From assembly GCF_023502325.1 (NCBI RefSeq), contig NZ_JAMFLZ010000009.1, positions 62,001 to 126,000 on the forward strand: a DNA stretch of 64,000 bases. The letters run 5' to 3'. The notes beneath the pieces were generated by a model. It was not told the origin of the DNA, made no database searches, and saw only the letters and a program-made list of their open reading frames with translations. Origin of the DNA: Wocania_A spongiicola (GTDB taxonomy: Bacteria > Bacteroidota > Bacteroidia > Flavobacteriales > Flavobacteriaceae). The translations under genes and the position numbers were made by a program. This document shows positions 27,000 to 35,570 of the stretch, one piece after another. Positions within the stretch are counted from its first letter, which is position 1, and every line of letters starts with the position of its first letter.

Positions 27000-27007
27000 T
27001 AAATTTG
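27000..27007 (+). promoter_or_regulatory. Putative -7 element of the DUF2721 gene
   Basis: TAAATTTG matches TAnnTTTG, 15 nt before the start codon. The nearest TTG upstream is 26 nt away, longer than usual. Confidence 0.35.
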
Positions 27008-27022
27008 TAAAAAGCCTTATAT

Positions 27023-27418
27023 ATGGAACAACTTACTTTAACTACACCTGCACTTTTATTCTCAGCCATATCATTAATCATGCTCGCTTATACCAATAGG
27101 TTTTTGGCTTATGCAGCTATAATAAGGAACCTACATGATAAATATAAACAGGAAAAAGACTCCATATTAATCGCTCAAATAAAAAACATAAAACAACGCT
27201 TGTATTTAACACGATCTATGCAAATCTTTGGCATAAGTAGTTTGCTACTTTGTGTTTTAACTATGTTTTTAATTTATGTACAGCTGCATAATATTGCTAT
27301 TTGGGTTTTTGGTTTTGCTCTTTTATTATTAATTATTTCGTTAAGTCTTTTAATAATCGAAATTCAAATTTCAGTAAAAGCTTTAGAACATCATATTAGT
27401 GATATTGAGAATAATTGA
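27023..27418 (+). CDS. DUF2721 membrane protein
   Basis: A 131-residue inner-membrane protein with an N-terminal membrane segment (about residues 8-28), a basic helical stretch (QIKNIKQRLYLTRSMQIFGI) and two further membrane segments (about 72-115). The layout and the I-R-x-L-H region after the first segment fit DUF2721. Function unknown. Confidence 0.82.
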   Translation: MEQLTLTTPALLFSAISLIMLAYTNRFLAYAAIIRNLHDKYKQEKDSILIAQIKNIKQRLYLTRSMQIFGISSLLLCVLTMFLIYVQLHNIAIWVFGFALLLLIISLSLLIIEIQISVKALEHHISDIENN

Positions 27419-27474
27419 TGACACATTAAAACATTCTATTATAAAGTCCTAATTTCTTTATTTTAATAAAACAA

Positions 27475-28026
27475 ATGAAAAACAACTATTTTACCCTTAT
27501 ACTAATTCTTACTTGTGCTTTTGGGTTTTCTCAAAATTCAATCACAGTTATCTTAAAGAACGATAAGATTATAAAAGGCTCTGGCGTTCTAAAAAGAAAG
27601 TTTGTAAAAATTAAAAAAGTACAAAAAGTTAAATCGCAAAAAATAGATATTGAGAGGATAAGTAAAATTATTTATAAGAAGAAAGGGAAGTCTACAACTT
27701 TCTATTTCTTTAAAGATAACGAAGACGACCTTATTTCTTATTTACAATTAGTAATCGATGGAAACATGAATTTATACAGTAAATCTTTTATAAATTCAAC
27801 AGGGTACGGTGCATTTGAAAGTACACATTATTACTTAAAACGTGATAATGAATCAAATGTTGTAATGTTAGGAGGGGGAACTGTTTGGGATAATTTCAAG
27901 AAAGAATCTGCTGAATACTTAAAAGATTGCCCAACTCTAGTTAAGAATATATCAGAATCAAAAAAAGGGTTTGCAAAAAAAGATGTGAAAAAAATAGTGA
28001 GATTTTACAACTCAAAGTGCAGATAA
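27475..28026 (+). CDS. Secreted hypothetical protein
   Basis: A 183-residue protein with a Sec signal peptide (MKNNYFTLILILTCAFGFSQ) and a basic mature part. The first 60 mature residues (VILKNDKIIKGSGVLKRKFVKIKKVQ) look like a small beta domain; the end contains two cysteines (DCPTLVKN and NSKCR). No named family recognised. It converges with the CBS-type enzyme gene; no clear terminator hairpin in the 90-bp gap. Confidence 0.75.
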   Translation: MKNNYFTLILILTCAFGFSQNSITVILKNDKIIKGSGVLKRKFVKIKKVQKVKSQKIDIERISKIIYKKKGKSTTFYFFKDNEDDLISYLQLVIDGNMNLYSKSFINSTGYGAFESTHYYLKRDNESNVVMLGGGTVWDNFKKESAEYLKDCPTLVKNISESKKGFAKKDVKKIVRFYNSKCR

Positions 28027-28116
28027 GTCTAAAAAGCACTTAGTAAAATATAAAATCAATTTCATATATAAGCTTATTTACGAAAATCCCTGCTTATTTT
28101 TCATTCAGTTTCAAAA

Positions 28117-29475
28117 CTACAACGCACTAATAATATCGTACTTAGTAATAATTTGATGTGTACCATCTTCAAACTTTACTAAAACAGCATTATTATCTCT
28201 ATCAAATAGTTTAGAAATATCTTCAATGTCTGTATTTTTACTAACCACAGGAAATGGTTTATGCATCACATCCTTTATTGGTAAATCTGAAATATCTTTA
28301 TTCTCAATATACATGCGTAACAAATCGGCTTCATCAATAGCCCCAACAAATCCTGTAGAGTCTTCAACAGGAATTTGAGATATTTTATACTTTTTCATAC
28401 GCTCGATGGCATGAGAAACTAATTCTTCAGTTTTTACCGTTATCAAAGTTTGATTTTCAGTGTTTTTTACAAGATCTTCGGCTGTTGTATTTTCATCTTC
28501 AATAAAACCACGTTCTCGCATCCATTCGTCATTAAACATTTTGCCAACATATCGGCTTCCATGGTCATGAAACAAAACTACTACAATATCATCTTTTGTA
28601 AACTCTTTTTCTAATTGTAATAAGCCTTTAATTGCAGAACCTGCAGAATTGCCTAAAAACATACCTTCTTCTTTGGCCAGTTTTTGCGTGTAAATTGCTG
28701 CGTCTTTATCTGTTACTTTAGTAAATCCATCAATAAGGCTAAAATCTACATTTTCCGGCAAAATATCTTCACCAATGCCTTCGGTTATATAAGGATAAAT
28801 TTCATTTTCATCAAACTCTCCTGTTTCATGATATTTTTTAAATACAGAGCCATAAGTATCTACACCCCAAATTTTAATATTAGGGTTTTGTTCTTTTAAA
28901 TATTTTCCAACACCAGAAATAGTACCACCAGTACCAACTCCTACCACAAAATGCGTAATCTTACCATCGGTTTGTTTCCAAATTTCTGGGCCTGTGCTTT
29001 CGTAATGTGCTTTGGCATTACTTGGGTTGTCGTATTGATTTACATACCATGAGTTTGGTGTTTCCTCACTTAATCGTTTAGAAACTGAATAATAACTTCT
29101 AGGGTCTGTAGGTTCTACATTTGTTGGGCATACCACAACTTTTGCTCCTACAGCTCTTAAAATATCCATTTTTTCTTTGGATTGCTTGTCGCTAATTACA
29201 AAAACACATTTGTAACCTTTTACAATCGCCGCTAAAGCTAGTCCCATGCCTGTATTACCAGATGTTCCTTCAATAATTGTACCTCCTGGTTTTAAACGAC
29301 CATCAGCTTCGGCATCTTCAATCATTTTAAGCGCCATTCTATCTTTTGTAGAATTGCCTGGGTTAAAGGTTTCATATTTTGATAAAACTAAACATGGTAA
29401 ACCTTTTGTTAAAGAATTCAATTTTACCAATGGTGTATTACCAATAGTTTCTAATATATTTTTTGCATATTCCAT
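28117..29475 (-). CDS. PLP-dependent cystathionine beta-synthase-like enzyme with two CBS domains
   Basis: A 452-residue protein starting at ATG 29475 (a TTG three codons earlier is less likely). Fold-type II PLP domain (1-330): the PLP lysine is in NPGNSTKDRMAL, the phosphate/substrate loop is EGTSGNTGMGLAL, and GVGTGGTISGVGKYL binds the PLP phosphate. Two CBS domains (about 335-452) follow. It probably condenses serine or an acetylserine-type substrate with homocysteine or sulfide. The usual NPGGSVKDR is changed to NPGNSTKDR, a form I regard as typical of a flavobacterial subgroup. CBS domains suggest adenosyl-ligand control. Confidence 0.9.
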   Translation of the reverse strand: MEYAKNILETIGNTPLVKLNSLTKGLPCLVLSKYETFNPGNSTKDRMALKMIEDAEADGRLKPGGTIIEGTSGNTGMGLALAAIVKGYKCVFVISDKQSKEKMDILRAVGAKVVVCPTNVEPTDPRSYYSVSKRLSEETPNSWYVNQYDNPSNAKAHYESTGPEIWKQTDGKITHFVVGVGTGGTISGVGKYLKEQNPNIKIWGVDTYGSVFKKYHETGEFDENEIYPYITEGIGEDILPENVDFSLIDGFTKVTDKDAAIYTQKLAKEEGMFLGNSAGSAIKGLLQLEKEFTKDDIVVVLFHDHGSRYVGKMFNDEWMRERGFIEDENTTAEDLVKNTENQTLITVKTEELVSHAIERMKKYKISQIPVEDSTGFVGAIDEADLLRMYIENKDISDLPIKDVMHKPFPVVSKNTDIEDISKLFDRDNNAVLVKFEDGTHQIITKYDIISAL

Positions 29476-29688
29476 AGCTTGCAAAAATACATAAGTGTTT
29501 TAAAAAAGAAGAATTAGTTATAATTATTTTAATAAACTATGTTTCATTCATCGTATTTTTTAATTATTTCATCTTTTTACTATTGAGTTTCATCTATTTT
29601 AACAATCTCTTTGTCTAAAAACCACCTGATTATCAATTATTTAAAAAACAAAAAATTAATTTGGCACTCAACCCAAAAATACAATATT

Positions 29689-29892
29689 ATGAAAACTAAA
29701 ATTTTTGTTACCCTTATGTTAACTGCTGGTTTATTAGCCGGAAGCTCTGCTATTAAAGTAGATGTATGCCACAATGTGGATAATAATCCACATGTAATTA
29801 ATATTGCATTACCAGCAGCAGTTATGCACTTAATTCAACATTCTGGAGATTCGCTAGGAAATTGTAGCTCTGGAGAAGAAAGTAGTAAATAA
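29689..29892 (+). CDS. Small secreted protein with CH...NPH...LGNC motif
   Basis: A 67-residue product from ATG 29689; a longer frame from 29611 would put 26 charged residues in front of a clean signal peptide (MKTKIFVTLMLTAGLLAGSSA). The mature part contains VCHN, NNPHVINIAL and HLIQHSGDSLGNC, a compact version of the CH-x-NP-x-H-x-I ... HL-x-HGD-x-LG-x-C motif found at the ends of some large Bacteroidota surface proteins. Two Cys and several His suggest a disulfide or metal site. Followed by a strong terminator. Function unknown. Confidence 0.75.
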   Translation: MKTKIFVTLMLTAGLLAGSSAIKVDVCHNVDNNPHVINIALPAAVMHLIQHSGDSLGNCSSGEESSK

Positions 29893-29897
29893 AGAAT

Positions 29898-29933
29898 AAA
29901 AAAAGGCTTTGAATTAATTCAAAGCCTTTTTTT
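29898..29933. terminator. Bidirectional terminator
   Basis: AAAAAAAGGCTTTGAA and TTCAAAGCCTTTTTTT form a 16-bp perfect stem with a TTAA loop. It serves the small secreted protein gene (+) and overlaps the last codons of the converging permease gene (-). Confidence 0.9.
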
Positions 29934-31167
29934 ATTCAAACCTTATTGCTTTTACTGGCGATATTTTTGTAATAATGTATGAAGGTACTAAAAGCATTAG
30001 TAAACATAACATTAGTGTTCCTATGTTTAAAGCCACAATATAACCTAAACTTATAAAAACTGGTGCTTCAGTAACGTAATACGTTTCTACTGGAAGCTCT
30101 ATTAACTTAAAATATTTTTGTGCAAATAATAATCCTAATCCTAAAATATTCCCCCATAACAATCCTAGAAAAATAAGATACGACGCATTGTAAATAAATA
30201 GTTTGCGAATGCTAAAATTATTACTACCTAAAGCTTTTAAAACACCAATCATTTGAGTACGCTCTAATATTAAAACTAGCAATGCAGTTATCATGTTAAT
30301 ACCAGCTACAAGTATCATAATACCAATGATACCGTAAATATTTTTATCAAAAATTTTAATCCACTCTAAAATAGAGTAATATTTATCTGCTATTGTTTGC
30401 GTGTTTAATGTTGAAGGCGTGTTTTGGTAGATTTCTATACCTTTTCTTTGTAGTTCGCTGTAATCATTTATAAAAACCTCAAAGCCTCCTATTTCGTCTT
30501 CTTTCCATTTATTGATGCGCTGTAAATGACGAATGTCTCCTATTAAATAAGTAGCATCAAAATCTTGAAACCCCGAGTTATAAATACCTGTAATTGTATA
30601 TGTAATAATATTTGGTAGCTTATTAGGATCTTCCTTCTTAAAAATCATTTGAAATTTGTCTCCCAATTTAAATTGCAGTCGATTTGCTAAATACTTAGAT
30701 ATTAAAACCTCTTCGTTTCGTTTACCGTTATAATCTGGAAGCTTACCTTCAACTAAAAAATCTTTGAAATAGCTCCAGTTATAATCTGCCCCAACACCTT
30801 TTAAAATGGCACCTTCAAAATCGGTTTCTGTACGTATAACACCAAACTTTGTAGCTACAACTTGAATATGACTTATACCTTCAACCGATTTAAACTCTGG
30901 ATAAAACTCTTGATTTTTTGATATAGGAAATACGCTTTCTTGCGAGTTATTACTATCGTAATATGTAATATTTACATGCCCATTAAAGGCTACAACTTTA
31001 TCGCGAATTTTTTGTTGCAAACCAATTCCTGTCGCAATAGCAACCATCATTACAACCATGCCTACAGCAATTGCAGCTATTCCAATTTTTATTATTGGTG
31101 CCGAAATACTACTTTTATACGCTTTACTACCAATAATGCGTTTAGCTATAAAAAACTCGTAATTCAA
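29932..31167 (-). CDS. FtsX-like ABC permease (LolC/LolE type)
   Basis: A 411-residue inner-membrane permease: one membrane helix at about 27-50, a large periplasmic domain, then three helices in the last 140 residues (FtsX/MacB fold). Start ISAPIIKIGIAAIAVGMVVMM and the end SYIITKISPVKAIRFE fit LolE-like proteins that hand lipoproteins to the outer-membrane carrier. The start is a TTG; a stop lies three codons upstream, so no ATG alternative exists. No ATPase gene is adjacent, so the ATPase must be elsewhere. Confidence 0.87.
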   Translation of the reverse strand: MNYEFFIAKRIIGSKAYKSSISAPIIKIGIAAIAVGMVVMMVAIATGIGLQQKIRDKVVAFNGHVNITYYDSNNSQESVFPISKNQEFYPEFKSVEGISHIQVVATKFGVIRTETDFEGAILKGVGADYNWSYFKDFLVEGKLPDYNGKRNEEVLISKYLANRLQFKLGDKFQMIFKKEDPNKLPNIITYTITGIYNSGFQDFDATYLIGDIRHLQRINKWKEDEIGGFEVFINDYSELQRKGIEIYQNTPSTLNTQTIADKYYSILEWIKIFDKNIYGIIGIMILVAGINMITALLVLILERTQMIGVLKALGSNNFSIRKLFIYNASYLIFLGLLWGNILGLGLLFAQKYFKLIELPVETYYVTEAPVFISLGYIVALNIGTLMLCLLMLLVPSYIITKISPVKAIRFE

Positions 31168-31175
31168 TTTATATT

Positions 31176-32504
31176 ATGCTATTTAAAGGTTTCTTCAGTT
31201 TTAAATTTAATACACCTATATTAAGAGAACTTAATACTATTACTAGGTTTTTTGTTAAATACCTATTATGGGCTTTCAAAAATACAGTTTTATTATTTGT
31301 TTTAGTAATGATTTCTTGCGGAAGTAAGTCTAAATCAAAAGACATTTCAAGTATAACAAACGATCACATCTTAAAATCAGTTGAGAATGAAAAAGCTATT
31401 ATAGTTGGTGCAAACCAAACTGAAACTTATTTACCGCTAATAAACGGAAAACGTATAGGTATTGTTGCAAATCAAACTTCTGTTATATTTAAGGCAGAAG
31501 GTGGAAGTTACACTCATTTAGTAGATTCATTAATAACTTTGAACGTAGACATTAAAAAAGTATTTGCTCCAGAACATGGGTTCCGTGGTACTGCAGATGC
31601 TGGTGAAAAGATAAAAGATGGTGTTGATACTAAAACTAATTTACCTATACTTTCACTACATGGCAAAAGCAGAAAACCATCAAAAGAACAGCTAGCTGAT
31701 ATTGATATTATGATTTTTGACATACAAGACGTTGGCGCTCGCTTTTATACCTATATATCTACTTTGCATTATATTATGGAGGCCTGTGCTGAAGCAAAAA
31801 TTCCGTTGTTAATTTTTGATAGACCAAATCCAAATGGGCATTATGTTGATGGTCCAACTTTAGAAATTGAAAATAAAAGCTTCCTTGGAATGCATACTAT
31901 TCCATTAGTACATGGTATGACTATCGGCGAATATGCTCATATGCTAAATGGGGAAGGGTGGCTAACAGATCAATTAAAATGTAATATCACTGTCATACCT
32001 GTTAAGCATTATACACACAATACATTTTATAGCTTACCTATTAGGCCTTCTCCTAATTTACCAAACGATCAATCTATAAAACTGTACCCAAGTTTAGGGC
32101 TTTTTGAAGGTACAAATGTAAATGCTGGACGTGGTACAGAGTTTCAATTTCAACGTTATGGTGCTCCTTTTTTAGATAAAGAAAATCTTAATTTTACCTA
32201 TACACCTATTCCTAATTTTGGAGCAAAACACCCAAAACATAAAAATAAACTTTGCTATGGTGAAGATTTAAAAGATGAAGATGTTGAAGGAGTTATGACC
32301 TTAAAATGGATTATTAAAGCTTATAAAAATTCAACTGATAAATCTTTGTTTTTCCTTACTGAAGGTTTCACAAAACATGCTGGCTCAGACAAATTACAAA
32401 AACAAATTGAAGCTGGGTGGAGTGAAAAAGCTATTAAAGAAACGTGGCAAGAAGATTTAAATGCGTTTAAAAAAATTCGTGAAAAATATTTAATTTATGA
32501 TTAA
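31176..32504 (+). CDS. NamZ-type exo-beta-N-acetylmuramidase lipoprotein (DUF1343/GH171)
   Basis: A 442-residue protein containing the DUF1343 core: GIVANQTSVIF, FAPEHGFRG, FDIQDVGARFYTYISTL, IFDRPNPNG, HGMTIGEYAHMLNGEGWL and NAGRGTEFQFQ. The family is now known as NamZ, which releases terminal MurNAc from peptidoglycan fragments. A lipobox (MISC, Cys48) follows a hydrophobic stretch, so it sits in the envelope. The Cys is unusually far from the ATG at 31176 and no other standard start exists nearby; the start lies only 8 bp from the divergent permease start, so the true start is uncertain. Confidence 0.88.
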   Translation: MLFKGFFSFKFNTPILRELNTITRFFVKYLLWAFKNTVLLFVLVMISCGSKSKSKDISSITNDHILKSVENEKAIIVGANQTETYLPLINGKRIGIVANQTSVIFKAEGGSYTHLVDSLITLNVDIKKVFAPEHGFRGTADAGEKIKDGVDTKTNLPILSLHGKSRKPSKEQLADIDIMIFDIQDVGARFYTYISTLHYIMEACAEAKIPLLIFDRPNPNGHYVDGPTLEIENKSFLGMHTIPLVHGMTIGEYAHMLNGEGWLTDQLKCNITVIPVKHYTHNTFYSLPIRPSPNLPNDQSIKLYPSLGLFEGTNVNAGRGTEFQFQRYGAPFLDKENLNFTYTPIPNFGAKHPKHKNKLCYGEDLKDEDVEGVMTLKWIIKAYKNSTDKSLFFLTEGFTKHAGSDKLQKQIEAGWSEKAIKETWQEDLNAFKKIREKYLIYD

Positions 32505-32553
32505 CAAATCTACGCTTCTATAATACTAGGTACATTGTGTTTGAAATAACATC

Positions 32554-33435
32554 TTATTTGTAAAGCAAATTTATCAACCTATCTGGATAGTCTGTAATAA
32601 TTCCATCTACATTAAGCTCAATAACTTTCTTTAAATCCTCAACTGAATTAACCGTCCATGGAATCACTTGAAAATTTTTAGTTTTTAAATCCCTTACCAG
32701 CTTATCATTTAAAAGTTTATAATCTGGGCTTATAATTTCTGGCAAAAAACTCATCGAAGAGAGCTTCCCAAAAACATCTTCATTAGCTCCAATTAAAAGG
32801 GCAACTTTCATTTTTGGAGATTGTTTTTTAGTTTCTTCTAAAACTCTTAAATCAAAGCTTTGAATATTAGTAGTTTTAAAAACTTGGTTGTCATTTACCA
32901 CTCTCAAAACCAGAGCAACAAAATCTTTTGGACTTGGTGTAAATATTCCATCGAAACTAGGTTTAGATTTAACTTCAATGTTGAACTTGATTTTTGGGTT
33001 TAGTTTTTTAGAGGTTTTTATTACCTCATCTAAAGATGGTTTATATGTTTTAAGCTTTTGTTGCTTTGTAAATCTTGGATGAAATTTTGTACCACAATCA
33101 AACTGCTTAATACTATCAAAAGTCATTTGATATAAGTTATATTTTTTGTCATAATCTTCAGCTATTTCAAATCCATTCATATCTAAACAAGTGGTTCTAC
33201 TCATAAAAGGCTCATGAGATACCACAACAATATTATCTTTAGAAATTGCAACATCCAACTCAATAGTATGGACACCTAATTCTATGGCTTTCTTAAAAGC
33301 TTCAAGCGTGTTTTCAGGCATCAAACCACGACAACCTCTATGTCCTTGAATTTCTATAATTTTTGTTGATTCGCATTCCATAACGAAAAATAAAAGGAAG
33401 TAAAAGAAGATTAGTTTTAACTTATTATTCATCAT
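32554..33435 (-). CDS. Glycerophosphodiester phosphodiesterase family protein
   Basis: A 293-residue exported TIM-barrel enzyme. N-terminal hydrophobic signal (residues 6-20), then catalytic residues H32-R33 (QGHRGCRG), E59 and D61 (TIELDVAIS) and H74 (VVSHEPF). It cleaves glycerophosphodiesters to glycerol-3-phosphate and an alcohol. The signal could be a lipoprotein type (Cys21 after VME), but the position before Cys is atypical. The ATG overlaps the stop of the sterol desaturase gene by one base (TAATG), so translation is coupled. Confidence 0.9.
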   Translation of the reverse strand: MMNNKLKLIFFYFLLFFVMECESTKIIEIQGHRGCRGLMPENTLEAFKKAIELGVHTIELDVAISKDNIVVVSHEPFMSRTTCLDMNGFEIAEDYDKKYNLYQMTFDSIKQFDCGTKFHPRFTKQQKLKTYKPSLDEVIKTSKKLNPKIKFNIEVKSKPSFDGIFTPSPKDFVALVLRVVNDNQVFKTTNIQSFDLRVLEETKKQSPKMKVALLIGANEDVFGKLSSMSFLPEIISPDYKLLNDKLVRDLKTKNFQVIPWTVNSVEDLKKVIELNVDGIITDYPDRLINLLYK

Positions 33436-34271
33436 TAATGATCTACAGTTTCAGTTGGTTTTCTGTATTTCTGAAAAGGCTGTTTCAATAAATCTTTAAT
33501 ATTACTATTTTCTTTTTCATCTGGGAAAACATCAACACCATATACAATTTTATCAGTATCTAATTCCATGTATGTGCCAAATAACCTATCCCAAACCGAA
33601 AAAATATTTCCGTAGTTAGAATCTGTATATGGCATTTTATAATGATGATGCACCTTGTGCATATCTGGAGATACCAATACGTAGCTTATTAATTTATCAA
33701 CCCTTTTGGGCAGCTTAATGTTTGAATGACTAAACTGTGTTGCAACAATTGATAATGATTGGTAAAGCATAACAATACCTATTGGAGCACCAATAACAAT
33801 AACTCCAATTAATGTAAATGTATAACGAATAACACTCTCAATAGGGTGATGCCTGTTAGCTGTAGTAGCGTCAACTTTATGATCAGAATGATGTACTAAA
33901 TGTACCATCCATAACGGTGGGACTTTATGCTCTATTAAATGTGGTAAATAAGCTCCAAAAAAGTCCATTAAAAAAACGCCAATAACAACATATAAACCTA
34001 ACGACATCTCTGGTAACCAATTTAAAATTCCAAAATTACTGGCAATTGCCCAATCAGAAGACATTAATAAAAGAAATGCCATAGGCAAATTAACAAGTAT
34101 AGTTGTTATTGTAAAAAATATGTTAGGAACAGCATGTTTCCATTTTTTATAATTAAAATTAAACAAAGGCATTGCACCTTCTAAAAGCCAGAAAAAAGTT
34201 AAACCTCCTACGATAATAATACCACGATGAAGCGGCGGAATAGATTCAAAATATTGCAATAAAGTTTCCAA
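33435..34271 (-). CDS. Sterol desaturase / fatty acid hydroxylase family membrane protein
   Basis: A 278-residue integral membrane di-iron enzyme. Four hydrophobic segments and the histidine clusters HLIEHK, HLVHHSDH, NRHH and HKVHHH needed for the metal centre are visible. The family hydroxylates or desaturates lipids; bacterial substrates are mostly unknown. It is translationally coupled to the downstream phosphodiesterase, suggesting lipid turnover as the common theme. Confidence 0.88.
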   Translation of the reverse strand: METLLQYFESIPPLHRGIIIVGGLTFFWLLEGAMPLFNFNYKKWKHAVPNIFFTITTILVNLPMAFLLLMSSDWAIASNFGILNWLPEMSLGLYVVIGVFLMDFFGAYLPHLIEHKVPPLWMVHLVHHSDHKVDATTANRHHPIESVIRYTFTLIGVIVIGAPIGIVMLYQSLSIVATQFSHSNIKLPKRVDKLISYVLVSPDMHKVHHHYKMPYTDSNYGNIFSVWDRLFGTYMELDTDKIVYGVDVFPDEKENSNIKDLLKQPFQKYRKPTETVDH

Positions 34272-34313
34272 TAGAAAAAAATTTAGATACTAAATATAAT
34301 GAAAACTTAGAAG

Positions 34314-34808
34314 TTAAAGCTTAACTCTTTTTTTCATTTCTTCAACAATATTATAAGCTGCAGGGCACATAGCAACATTTTTTAAAGTGAGATTAGAAAT
34401 CTGTTGAAACTTTTTTCTGTCAGTATGGGGGAATTCTCTGCAAGCCTTGGGTCTTACCTCGTAAATAGAGCAGTAGTTATCAGCCCCTAAAAAAGTACAT
34501 GGCACTTTTTGTAGCACATAATCGTTATCCTCATCAACTCGTAAAAATTGATTTATAAACTGTTGTGGTTTTTGCTTAAAATGCTTCGATATTCTATTAA
34601 TATCTTTATCTGTAAATAATGGCCCAGTAGTTTTGCAACAATTTGCACAAGCTAAACAATCCGTTTTCTCAAACTCTTCATCGTGTAGTTCTTGCATCAC
34701 ATAATCTAAATTCTTAGGTGGTTTCTTTTTAAGCTTCGCAAAGAATTTTTTGTTTTCGTTATGCTTATCTTTGGCGAGCTTTGGAAGATTATTTATGGTG
34801 TCTTGCAT
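34314..34808 (-). CDS. YkgJ-family cysteine-cluster protein
   Basis: A 164-residue cytoplasmic protein with CLACANCCKTTGP (CxxCxxCC), then CTFLGADNYCSIYEVRPKACREFP, the pattern of the zinc/iron-chelating YkgJ family. Function unknown; a metal or Fe-S cluster is expected. 43 bp upstream of the desaturase gene on the same strand. Confidence 0.88.
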   Translation of the reverse strand: MQDTINNLPKLAKDKHNENKKFFAKLKKKPPKNLDYVMQELHDEEFEKTDCLACANCCKTTGPLFTDKDINRISKHFKQKPQQFINQFLRVDEDNDYVLQKVPCTFLGADNYCSIYEVRPKACREFPHTDRKKFQQISNLTLKNVAMCPAAYNIVEEMKKRVKL

Positions 34809-34834
34809 GGTGTAAAAATACTATAATTTATGAG

Positions 34835-34855
34835 ATGCTGAAACAAGTTCAGCAT
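34835..34855. repeat. Short dispersed-type palindrome
   Basis: ATGCTGAA, ACAAG, TTCAGCAT: 8-bp arms with a 5-nt loop, flanked by TGAG and GACAAA. It lies just before the methyltransferase gene and contains an ATG (34854) in frame with it. Only one copy in this window. Confidence 0.75.
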
Positions 34856-34868
34856 GACAAAATTAATT

Positions 34869-35567
34869 ATGAAAGACCTTTTTGGAAACGCTATATTAGA
34901 TTATCAAAACGGAAATTATACCGAGGATATTATTACATCAACTAGTATTTCTGATGAAGATGTATTGCCCCTTCCCTACTTGTTTCGCGATTTTGAAGAC
35001 ATGCCAAAACTCGAGAAGAAAGCTTTAAAATTGGCAAAAGGTTTGATTTTAGATGTGGGTTGTGGAGCAGGAAGTCATAGTTTATATTTACAAGAAAAAG
35101 GGTTCAAAGTAAAAGCTATTGATATTTCAAAAGGAGCAACAGAAGTTAGCAAACAACGTGGGGTTATAAATGCTGTAGAAAGAGGTATTTTAGATGAATC
35201 TGGAACATTTGACACCATTTTATTATTAATGAATGGCACTGGAATATTTCAACAAATGTCTATGGTCTCAAAGCATTTATTACATTTAAAAAATCTACTT
35301 AAAACAAATGGACAAATTTTAATTGATTCTTCTGACATTAAATATATGTTTGAAGACAAAGATGGTGGTTTCTGGATAGATACTAATGCAAATTATTATG
35401 GTGAACTCGATTATTTCTTGTCATATAAAGGCGAAAAAGAAGTGCCAATGAAATGGTTGTATTTAGATTTTAATACTCTATTGACAGCTTGCATTTCTGT
35501 TGGGCTTAAATGTGAACTGGTTTTAGAAGGCGAGCATTTTGATTATTTGGCGAGAATAACAAACTGA
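34869..35567 (+). CDS. Class I SAM-dependent methyltransferase
   Basis: A 232-residue protein starting at ATG 34869 (MKDLFGNAILDYQNGNY). A frame start at 34854 lies inside a palindromic repeat and adds only MTKLI. SAM motif I is LILDVGCGAGSHSLYL, with the acidic residue after beta-2 in VKAIDISKGA. Substrate unknown; the C-terminal half has no recognised specificity domain. It converges with the phosphatase-like gene with only three bases between the stop codons. Confidence 0.88.
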   Translation: MKDLFGNAILDYQNGNYTEDIITSTSISDEDVLPLPYLFRDFEDMPKLEKKALKLAKGLILDVGCGAGSHSLYLQEKGFKVKAIDISKGATEVSKQRGVINAVERGILDESGTFDTILLLMNGTGIFQQMSMVSKHLLHLKNLLKTNGQILIDSSDIKYMFEDKDGGFWIDTNANYYGELDYFLSYKGEKEVPMKWLYLDFNTLLTACISVGLKCELVLEGEHFDYLARITN

Positions 35568-35570
35568 GGT

